Shown here piece by piece: positions 1 through 5,424 of a stretch of 8,289 nucleotides of DNA (its first letter is position 1; every line of letters starts with the position of its first letter). The notes under the pieces are model-generated. The model was not told where the DNA came from, made no database searches, and worked only from the letters and a program-made list of their open reading frames with translations. Both the position numbers and the translations under genes were made by a program. Source of the stretch: Actinomycetota bacterium (lineage in GTDB: Bacteria; Actinomycetota; Actinomycetes; Actinomycetales; Microbacteriaceae); NCBI GenBank assembly GCA_009703635.1, contig WLFS01000016.1:1-8289 (forward strand), given 5' to 3'.

Positions 1-260
1 GACCATCTGGCACCAGAGTGCGCTGATTGATGAATGACCTCAAAGCTCAACTGCTTTAGGTTCATAAAGGCCGATGCCAGCGTGGCACAGTCATTCAGGC
101 TGCAGTCAATGGCTACCGACCCGCGAAAAATAGAATCTGAAGAATCTTCTTTGCTCCAGTTGATTTTGGTGGGGTTGCCAGTGATACCCGAAATGGTCCA
201 TTCGACATGGGTAAGCAAAGCACTTGGCGCACGGTGCATCAACACCAGGCCTTCAGACAT
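1..260 (-). CDS. DUF3145 family protein, N-terminal 86 codons (runs off the left edge)
   Basis: Translating the minus strand from the ATG at 260-258 gives an open frame of 86 codons to the window edge. The protein begins MSEGLVLMHRAPSALLTHVEW and reaches SFEVIHQSAHSGARW at the edge. This matches my memory of the actinobacterial DUF3145 family: an early hydrophobic strand ending in HRAP/HSAP, then a HVEW motif near residue 18, and a FEV...GxRW stretch near residue 80. The function of the family is unknown; it is a small, probably cytosolic protein largely restricted to Actinobacteria, usually around 160 residues, so about half is present here. A strong Shine-Dalgarno sequence and a good promoter upstream support this start. 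It is divergent from tdk across 113 bases. No catalytic motif can be recognised. Confidence in the gene is high, and good for the family. Confidence 0.85.
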   Translation of the reverse strand, partial: MSEGLVLMHRAPSALLTHVEWTISGITGNPTKINWSKEDSSDSIFRGSVAIDCSLNDCATLASAFMNLKQLSFEVIHQSAHSGARW

Positions 261-263
261 ACG

Positions 264-272
264 ATCACCTCC
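264..272 (-). promoter_or_regulatory. Near-perfect ribosome binding site of the DUF3145 gene
   Basis: The minus strand reads GGAGGTGAT here, complementary over nine bases to the 3' tail of bacterial 16S rRNA. Seven bases separate GGAGG from the ATG, which is ideal spacing. It fixes the start codon at 260 and is the strongest ribosome binding site in the window, suggesting efficient translation of this uncharacterised protein. Confidence 0.85.
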
Positions 273-319
273 AAACCTAGGTACGTCTTCCCCTACGACC
301 TGTATTTGGTGGTGCTCTA

Positions 320-348
320 AGGCTAGAGCCGATGGGGCTCGATGTCAA
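320..348 (-). promoter_or_regulatory. Probable housekeeping-sigma promoter of the DUF3145 gene
   Basis: On the minus strand a consensus -35 box TTGACA (348-343) is followed by a 17-base spacer and a -10 box TAGCCT (325-320), which fits the actinobacterial TANNNT pattern. Transcription would start near 313, giving a leader of roughly 53 bases before the ATG at 260. The spacer contains the inverted repeat GAGCC/GGCTC (326-330 and 336-340), and the -10 box lies inside the right half of GCTCTA-N4-TAGAGC (314-329). Either could be an operator or chance. Confidence 0.6.
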
Positions 349-373
349 AAAATCCAACTAGCATATAGAGGCT

Positions 374-979
374 ATGAGCAAACTATATTTCCGTCACGGA
401 GCCATGAACAGCGGTAAATCAACCGCCCTACTTCAAGCCGCCCACAACTACGAAGAACGCGGGCAATCAGTTCTGCTTGCCAAACCAGCCGTTGACACTA
501 AAGGCGATACCGCCATTTTGTCGAGGCTCGGAGTTGATCGCCACGTGGATTTCCTAGTGACCCCGGATCTAAACCTTAGGACCGAGTTTCAGAAGCGTTC
601 CAGCTTGCAACGCGAGGCAACAGGAAAGCGGGTGGCTTGCCTACTGCTAGATGAAGCCCAGTTCCTAACCCGGGACCAAGTTGACCAAGCACTCGAAATT
701 GCAGTGCTGGATGACGTGCCAGTTCTTGCCTTCGGTATTCGCACAGACTTTCTCACTAATGGATTTCCCGGTTCGCTTCGCCTTCTTGAGATTGCTCACA
801 GCCTAGAAGAGCTCAAGACTATTTGTCGCTGCGGCAAAAAAGCCATGTTCAATGGCCGAAAGGTAAACGACGAATTTGTCTTTGACGGCGCACAGGTAGC
901 CATTGATGGCGATCAAGTCACATACGAATCGCTCTGCCCTTCTTGCTATTACCGCGAAAAGTCGGCGTCCAAGGCTTGA
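374..979 (+). CDS. tdk: Thymidine kinase (type II)
   Basis: Phosphorylates thymidine (and deoxyuridine) to the monophosphate with ATP, the cytosolic entry step of pyrimidine deoxynucleoside salvage. The 201 residues match the usual length of the bacterial type II enzyme. Visible features are the Walker A loop GAMNSGKST (9-17), the Walker B/catalytic segment LLDEAQF (91-97, with Glu94 the expected general base), the lasso-region motif GIRTDF (121-126), and a structural zinc site formed by Cys151, Cys153, Cys188 and Cys191. The ATG at 374 puts the P-loop at the normal position. Only AGAGG, two bases before the ATG, resembles a ribosome binding site, and it is too close to work normally. A possible -10 box TAGCAT (359-364) would give a nearly leaderless mRNA, but this is speculative. 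The stop overlaps the start of the downstream amidohydrolase, so the two probably form an operon. Confidence 0.96.
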   Translation: MSKLYFRHGAMNSGKSTALLQAAHNYEERGQSVLLAKPAVDTKGDTAILSRLGVDRHVDFLVTPDLNLRTEFQKRSSLQREATGKRVACLLLDEAQFLTRDQVDQALEIAVLDDVPVLAFGIRTDFLTNGFPGSLRLLEIAHSLEELKTICRCGKKAMFNGRKVNDEFVFDGAQVAIDGDQVTYESLCPSCYYREKSASKA

Positions 980-2541
980 AACTCAAGTTCACCGGCGCGA
1001 GCTTTTATAACCCAGCCACCAAGACTTTTGATAAAGAGCTATTTGCCGAAGATGGCTTCGTCATCCCTCCTGGCTCATTTGACCAAGAAATAGCGCTTGC
1101 CCCAGGTTTTGTGTTTCCTGCATTTCGCGATGGCCACGCTCATCCGGTATTTGCAGGACGAGAGGCCGCAGGACCAGTGGTTTCAAAAGCTACCTTGATA
1201 GCTGAAATTCAAACGATTCTTTCTAGCTACCGCAAAGCCAATCCCGAGCAAGCTTGGATTGAGGGCGGAGCCTACGACCGCTCAATTGTTGAGGGTGGAC
1301 TATTCCAAGCGACTTGGCTTGATGAAGCTGTATCAGATGTTCCGGTAGTGCTTCATGCCAGCGATCACCACACGATCTGGGCAAATAGCAAAGCTCTTGA
1401 GCTAATTCCCACACCGCTTCCGCAACTGATTTCTGGATCAATCGACGTGGATTTAAACGGTGTCCCAACGGGAGTGCTCCGAGAGCCACAAGCCATGGCG
1501 CTTGTTCTAGATAAAGCTCCGGCAAGAACTATCGAGCAAGAGGTGGCTGTTTTAGCCTGGGCCGATCAGGTTCTAGCCAAACAGGGAATTGTTGAAGCCC
1601 AGGACTCTTGGATTACACCCGGCATGACGGAAATCTACTTGGCTGCAGTTTCTAGGAGCGCACTGCTATTGGATTACAACTTAGCCTTCAAGATTGAGCC
1701 TCACGAATGGGTCAAATCACTCGAGTTTGCAAAAGCCGACCGCGACAAAGTTATGGCACTTGGCATCTCACAGCTAAGCGCCAAAACATGCAAGTTCTTC
1801 GCCGATGGCGTATTTGGAAGTGGAACAGCGTCAGTACTTGAGCCTTACCTTGATGATTCCCACAATCACGGTGAACCACTTTGGAGCAAGAGCGAGCTCG
1901 AGGATGCCTGCCTAGAAGCTGCGAAAGCTGGCTTCCAATTGCACATCCATGCCATTGGTGATGCCGGGGTTAGGCAAGCACTTGATGCTATTGAACACGT
2001 GCAACAGCGCCTGGGTATGCCGGCACTACCAAATGTGATCGCCCACGCCGAACTCGTTTCAGATTCCGACATTGCTCGATTCACGAAGCTCAATGTGATT
2101 GCAAACATGCAGCCGCTTTGGGCTCAGGCCGATGGAATGCTTATGAGTTGTGTGCCAAGGCTGGGCATTAGCCGAATTGATCAGATGTATCGGATGCGGG
2201 ATCTAATCGATAGCGGTGCCGTGATTGCGTTTGGATCAGACTGGCCAGTCTCAAGCTCAAATCCAATTCTGGGAATTGCTACTGCCGTCACAAGACAAAC
2301 CGCTGATGCAAAGCCCGAAGGCGGTTGGGTAATTGAACAGGCGATAACTGCCGCTGAGGCTTTCAATAGTTACAGCGCTTCCGTGACCTTTCAGTTAACC
2401 GGTAGCCATGTGTCTCCGTTAGGAAGCGGTCAACCATGTGATTTCGTGGTTTTATCAGAAAATCCATTTGAAGTCAGTGCTGGGAAGCTTAGACAAATTG
2501 AAGTATTGGCTACCTTCAAAGCTGGCAAACAAATCGCCTAG
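976..2541 (+). CDS. YtcJ-type metal-dependent amidohydrolase (amidohydrolase_3 family)
   Basis: Hydrolase of the amidohydrolase superfamily, 521 residues from the TTG at 976, close to the usual 500-550 for YtcJ-like proteins. The metal-binding signatures appear in order: DGHAHP (52-57, HxH pair at 54 and 56), DHH (130-132), KFFADG (Lys273 is the candidate carboxylated lysine), HIHAIGD (323-329), AHAE (356-359) and FGSDWPV (419-425, Asp422 the conserved catalytic aspartate). All key residues are present, so it should be active. Family members include N-substituted formamide deformylase, but substrates are unknown for most, and none can be assigned here. No signal peptide is visible, so it is probably cytosolic. 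The chosen TTG overlaps the tdk stop as TTGA, typical of translational coupling. An upstream in-frame TTG at 943 would add 11 residues lying inside tdk with no family resemblance. It converges on the DUF6671 gene 18 bases away. Confidence 0.9.
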   Translation: MKLKFTGASFYNPATKTFDKELFAEDGFVIPPGSFDQEIALAPGFVFPAFRDGHAHPVFAGREAAGPVVSKATLIAEIQTILSSYRKANPEQAWIEGGAYDRSIVEGGLFQATWLDEAVSDVPVVLHASDHHTIWANSKALELIPTPLPQLISGSIDVDLNGVPTGVLREPQAMALVLDKAPARTIEQEVAVLAWADQVLAKQGIVEAQDSWITPGMTEIYLAAVSRSALLLDYNLAFKIEPHEWVKSLEFAKADRDKVMALGISQLSAKTCKFFADGVFGSGTASVLEPYLDDSHNHGEPLWSKSELEDACLEAAKAGFQLHIHAIGDAGVRQALDAIEHVQQRLGMPALPNVIAHAELVSDSDIARFTKLNVIANMQPLWAQADGMLMSCVPRLGISRIDQMYRMRDLIDSGAVIAFGSDWPVSSSNPILGIATAVTRQTADAKPEGGWVIEQAITAAEAFNSYSASVTFQLTGSHVSPLGSGQPCDFVVLSENPFEVSAGKLRQIEVLATFKAGKQIA

Positions 2542-2559
2542 CAAGGTTTCATTTACAAA

Positions 2560-3444
2560 CTACGGATTACAGGAGTCGCAAAACCTCGCCTCTGCAACTG
2601 TTGCGGCTCGAGCAAAAACTTGCCTGTGCTCGCATTTTCCGCAGCCGTATTGATCTGCCATAACTGCGCTAGCTACGTTTGAGCGACAGTCCATACAGGG
2701 CAAACCGAAAATTGGTGAGATGCTCCCCCAGCCAGGTGCATCACATTGCGGACACATGGAGGCGATTCTGCGTACTAGAAGTCTTGCGCAGGCGGCTATG
2801 TTTCTCATTCGACTGGGCGAGAAACTCGCCCTAAGATCACTTTCAACAATCGCCGACCCAGAACCAAGCGAAAGATCCTGGATAGCTTGAATCAAGACAG
2901 CTTTGTCGCGAATACCCTTTACAGCAGCGACAGCTTGGACATTTTCGGTTCTTACGATCAAACCGTGATTCGGGAAATCGGCTTTTGCAAGAAACTCGTC
3001 AATGTTTTCACCAGGCCTAGCGATTTTGTGAACGGTGACGATCTCGGAACTACTGTAAGACTCGTGGATTACTAGCTCTTGATCGCTATCAATAAACACA
3101 ATGGTCTCAAAATCAGAACTAGCAATTGGAATCAGGGGGTTTGGGCCAATCGTTCCTTCGCTGGCGATAGCCAGGGGATTTCCAGTCAAAGCAATCGCCG
3201 CGCGAGCTTTAGCGATTGCCGCTTCCAATTGCGACAGCGTGCGAGGAATTTCTCCCGCAAATGTTCCGAACTGGTCGGTGTCTATTTTTGACACCTGAAT
3301 CTCGATACCCAGTTCATCGTGAAAAATCGGTGCAATGACCGAATCTTTCTCGTGCAGGGTCGCAAGTACGGCTACCTTGCCAAAGTAAAAGCGATCTGGA
3401 GATGCCAACGGTAGAGGCCCTTCTATAGCTGAAATGTAATTCAT
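2560..3444 (-). CDS. DUF6671 family protein with C-terminal double zinc ribbon
   Basis: A 294-residue protein of unknown function that I recognise as DUF6671. The N-terminal domain (about 20-215) carries FGKVAVLATLHEKD (21-34), DTDQFGTFAGEIPR (56-69), a KARAAIALTG helix (79-88), ASEGTIGPNP (94-103) and ESDLRASFSPSRM (201-213). The C-terminus has four cysteine pairs, at 231/234, 250/253, 268/271 and 289/292, ending in the characteristic CDSCNP, and should bind two zinc ions. No signal peptide or membrane segment is seen, so it is probably cytosolic. The ATG at 3444 was chosen because family similarity begins about 20 residues later. An in-frame ATG at 3558 would add 38 residues antisense to the start of cysD. 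The ribosome binding site is weak (only purine-rich GAAAAG). It is divergent from cysD with 49 bases between starts. The N-terminal half resembles Ham1/YjjX nucleotide phosphatases, but that is my inference. Confidence 0.85.
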   Translation of the reverse strand: MNYISAIEGPLPLASPDRFYFGKVAVLATLHEKDSVIAPIFHDELGIEIQVSKIDTDQFGTFAGEIPRTLSQLEAAIAKARAAIALTGNPLAIASEGTIGPNPLIPIASSDFETIVFIDSDQELVIHESYSSSEIVTVHKIARPGENIDEFLAKADFPNHGLIVRTENVQAVAAVKGIRDKAVLIQAIQDLSLGSGSAIVESDLRASFSPSRMRNIAACARLLVRRIASMCPQCDAPGWGSISPIFGLPCMDCRSNVASAVMADQYGCGKCEHRQVFARAATVAEARFCDSCNP

Positions 3445-3479
3445 GATAATCTTTTCATACAAAGCTAGATACGTGGGGC

Positions 3480-3484
3480 AGGAG
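3480..3484 (+). promoter_or_regulatory. Ribosome binding site of cysD
   Basis: AGGAG lies nine bases before the ATG at 3494 and supports that start. The 49-base divergent gap between cysD and the DUF6671 gene must also hold promoters for one or both genes. I could not identify convincing -35/-10 pairs there; GATAAT (3445-3450) and TAGATA (3466-3471) are weak candidates on the plus strand. Confidence 0.6.
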
Positions 3485-3493
3485 TAAGACCAT

Positions 3494-4411
3494 ATGGAAA
3501 GAGCTCGCACCGCCCATGACGATGTCTTGGATGCTTTGGAAAATGAGTCGATTGCCATTCTTAGAGAAACTGCAGCGGGATTCCGACGTCCAGTATTGAT
3601 GTACTCGATTGGAAAAGACTCCTCGGTTCTTTTGCACTTAGCGCGTAAAGCTTTTCACCCAGGAGGGCTGCCCTTCCCATGTCTGCACGTTGACAGCCAA
3701 TGGGAGTTCAAGGAAGTTATCGCGCACAGAGATCGAATGGCTAAAGAAATTGGCTTTGAGCTGGTCGTTGCTAAAAATGAGGAGGGTATCCGCGACAACG
3801 TTAGTCCCATGTCTCACGGAGTTCACGAGTACACCCGAATCATGCGAACCGTTCCGCTTCTGGCAGCCCTCGAAGAGGGCGGATATGATGCCGCAATCGG
3901 TGGATCTAGGCGCGACGAAGAGAAAAGTCGCGCCAAGGAAAGAATCTTCAGCCTGCGCGAGGAAGGCCAGCGCTGGGATCCTAGAAACCAAAGACCGGAG
4001 CTCTGGACGTCTTTCAATACTGGTTTAGTGAACAACCAAACTATGCGAGTGTTCCCGCTATCAGACTGGACGGAATTAGATATTTGGCGATACATCGAAC
4101 GAGAGAACATTCCTATCGTTCAGCTGTATTTTGCCAAGCCCAGAAAGACGATTACTCGAAACGGCGTTCTCCTGGTACCAGACGATGATCGAATGCCGCT
4201 AATCGAAGGCGAAAGTATTGAGGAAAAAGTAGTTAGGTTTAGAACTTTGGGCTGTTATCCAGTCACTGGAGCAGTTGAGTCATCTGCTACCGACATGAAG
4301 GCCTTACTGAGCGAAATGGAACTTACTAAACTCAGCGAAAGATCTGGACGCTTGGTTGACGGAGATCGCGAAGAATCAATGGAAGCTAAAAAACGAGCAG
4401 GCTACTTCTAG
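3494..4411 (+). CDS. cysD: Sulfate adenylyltransferase subunit 2 (ATP sulfurylase small subunit)
   Basis: Catalytic subunit that makes adenosine 5'-phosphosulfate from ATP and sulfate, normally in a complex with the GTPase CysN, at the entry to sulfate assimilation. The 305 residues match the family length, and similarity runs end to end. Features include the PP-loop SIGKDSS (38-44), the LHVDSQWEFKE segment (64-74), GGSRRDEEKSRAKER (136-150), WDPRNQRPELW (161-171), FPLSDWTELDIWRYI (187-201), the DDDRMPL/FRTLGCYP region (230-256), and the family-typical C-terminus ending in KKRAGYF. The stretch before FPLSDWTELDIW reads NTGLVNNQTMRV, and differs somewhat from the more usual GExxRV form. It stands alone: no cysN, cysC, cysH or sulfite reductase gene is adjacent. 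It is divergent from the DUF6671 gene and ends four bases from the convergent prenyltransferase gene. No terminator hairpin is visible. Confidence 0.96.
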   Translation: MERARTAHDDVLDALENESIAILRETAAGFRRPVLMYSIGKDSSVLLHLARKAFHPGGLPFPCLHVDSQWEFKEVIAHRDRMAKEIGFELVVAKNEEGIRDNVSPMSHGVHEYTRIMRTVPLLAALEEGGYDAAIGGSRRDEEKSRAKERIFSLREEGQRWDPRNQRPELWTSFNTGLVNNQTMRVFPLSDWTELDIWRYIERENIPIVQLYFAKPRKTITRNGVLLVPDDDRMPLIEGESIEEKVVRFRTLGCYPVTGAVESSATDMKALLSEMELTKLSERSGRLVDGDREESMEAKKRAGYF

Positions 4412-4415
4412 ATCT

Positions 4416-5264
4416 TCAATTTGACAAAGTGTTTGACTGGCCAAGAACCAGCAAAGCCACGTTTACAAAAGACGCTGCAATTAGTAGATGGAATATCACT
4501 CTAGGTGGTTTGGGCCTGAGTGCTAGAACACTGGCGGTTACAACCAGAACCATAGTCAAACCAAAGCCCACCCAAGCTACAACCAGATTCAAACTGGTTG
4601 ATTGAGTTACCACCAGTAGCGAAGCTAAAGCAGCAGCTCCCGAAATTGCTAGGGCAGAAACTCTTTGACCAAGAATGTGGGGCAAGGCACGCACTCCAGT
4701 TTCACGGTCATCCATTAGATCGGGCAAGGCATTGGCGAAGTGCGCCGCAACGCCCAATAGACCTGCAGCAAGCATGACCCACCACAGCGGTAGTTGCGGG
4801 GTCGAAAGAGATAAGGTCACAAATACTGGGACTATCCCAAAACCAACCGCGTATGGGAGCGCGGATAGAGCGTTTGACTTGAGCCCTAGATTGTATGACC
4901 AGCCAACTACCAGCATTGCAACCATGGTCAGTAAAACTTCCCAACCAAGGCTTGTAGCGACAGCCAGAGCAATAACCGCCGACACGAGAGAGGCATTTCG
5001 AACCAGCTTGGCGGATACCTCGAATCGAACGGTTGGCTTATCTTTTCGACCAACAATTTTGTCTCGCTCATAATCGAGCCAGTCATTGGATAAACCAACA
5101 GAGAACTGCTGAAAGAGTATGCCCAAGCCAACAAGAAACAATTTCTCACGTGGCATACCGTACCCAATAGCCAAAAGCACCGTAAAGGTTGTGACAGCAA
5201 ATGATGGAATTGGGTGGGTGGACTTTATAAGGCCTATCGCGCGGGCAAATACTTTAGAAATCAC
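4416..5264 (-). CDS. UbiA-family prenyltransferase (actinobacterial type)
   Basis: Integral membrane enzyme that transfers a polyprenyl group to an acceptor; the acceptor is unknown for this subfamily. The 282 residues contain about eight or nine hydrophobic segments and both metal-diphosphate motifs: NDWLDYERD (60-68) and LPDLMDDRETG (180-190), each with the expected aspartates. GRKDKPT (72-78) after the first motif is also typical. The STHPIPS start (15-21) and the TGVRALPH region (189-196) match the UbiA-like proteins common in Actinobacteria rather than classical MenA or UbiA, so a quinone role is possible but not shown. The start is GTG at 5264, the first usable start after an in-frame TAG about 25 bases upstream. 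The ribosome binding site is poor (GAG only). It lies downstream of the tRNA on the same strand and could be read from the same transcript. Confidence 0.9.
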   Translation of the reverse strand: MISKVFARAIGLIKSTHPIPSFAVTTFTVLLAIGYGMPREKLFLVGLGILFQQFSVGLSNDWLDYERDKIVGRKDKPTVRFEVSAKLVRNASLVSAVIALAVATSLGWEVLLTMVAMLVVGWSYNLGLKSNALSALPYAVGFGIVPVFVTLSLSTPQLPLWWVMLAAGLLGVAAHFANALPDLMDDRETGVRALPHILGQRVSALAISGAAALASLLVVTQSTSLNLVVAWVGFGLTMVLVVTASVLALRPKPPRVIFHLLIAASFVNVALLVLGQSNTLSN

Positions 5265-5281
5265 TGGCAGCTCGATCCGAG

Positions 5282-5312
5282 AATTGATCTAAATCTTTTT
5301 GCCAATTGATCT
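5282..5312. repeat. Pair of 9-base direct repeats between tRNA and prenyltransferase gene
   Basis: AATTGATCT occurs at 5282-5290 and again at 5304-5312, a 22-base period, or about two helical turns on the same DNA face. It sits 18 to 48 bases upstream of the prenyltransferase start, in the 69-base gap below the tRNA. This could be a binding site for a transcription factor, but a chance AT-rich repeat is possible. No clear promoter was identified in the same gap, although TTGGCA on the minus strand resembles a -35 box. Confidence 0.35.
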
Positions 5313-5333
5313 CCCGGTTCTTGGGGGCTTTTG

Positions 5334-5407
5334 TGGGGAGTACGGGACTTGAACCCGTGACCGACGGATTATGAGTCCGCTGCTCTAACCAGCTGAGCTG
5401 ACTCCCC
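5334..5407 (-). tRNA. tRNA with CAU anticodon (elongator Met, or Ile2 if lysidine-modified)
   Basis: The minus strand folds as a complete 74-base tRNA. The acceptor stem is GGGGAGT/ACTCCCC with discriminator A, and the D arm is GCTC...GAGC. The anticodon stem is GCGGA/TCCGT around the loop CTCATAA (anticodon CAT, 5372-5374), and the T arm is ACGGG/CCCGT with loop TTCAAGT. All stems pair, with one G-U at the outer end of the anticodon stem. The 3' CCA is not encoded and must be added enzymatically. The intact G1-C72 pair and the lack of three consecutive G-C pairs in the lower anticodon stem argue against initiator tRNA. CAU could still be elongator Met or the AUA-reading Ile2, and the sequence alone does not settle it. 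It starts 17 bases downstream of the glycosyltransferase stop on the same strand. Confidence 0.95.
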
Positions 5408-5424
5408 TCTGGCCAATTCCAAGC

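Noticed and set aside
263..272. Plus-strand GATCACCTCC looks like the 3' end of 16S rRNA.
   Set aside because: It is only the complement of a very good Shine-Dalgarno sequence of the minus-strand DUF3145 gene; there is no flanking rRNA sequence.
314..340. Two mutually exclusive small hairpins read as a tdk attenuator or a terminator.
   Set aside because: Stems are only five and six base pairs, no T-run follows on either strand, and the region is better explained as the DUF3145 promoter.
34..417. Plus-strand open frame of 127 codons.
   Set aside because: It lies antisense to the DUF3145 gene, covers its promoter and runs into tdk; its translation resembles no family.
943..975. Upstream TTG start for the amidohydrolase.
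   Set aside because: It lies inside the tdk coding end and adds 11 residues without family resemblance; the TTGA overlap at 976 is more natural.
3445..3558. Longer DUF6671 protein starting at 3558 with 38 extra residues.
   Set aside because: The extra part is antisense to the start of cysD, would remove the divergent promoter region and has no family similarity; ATG 3444 is preferred.
4675..5073. Plus-strand open frame of 132 codons.
   Set aside because: It is antisense to the well-supported prenyltransferase and has a composition typical of a shadow frame.
5334..5407. Initiator tRNA-fMet.
   Set aside because: The first acceptor pair is G-C rather than the mismatch typical of initiators, and the anticodon stem lacks three consecutive G-C pairs next to the loop.
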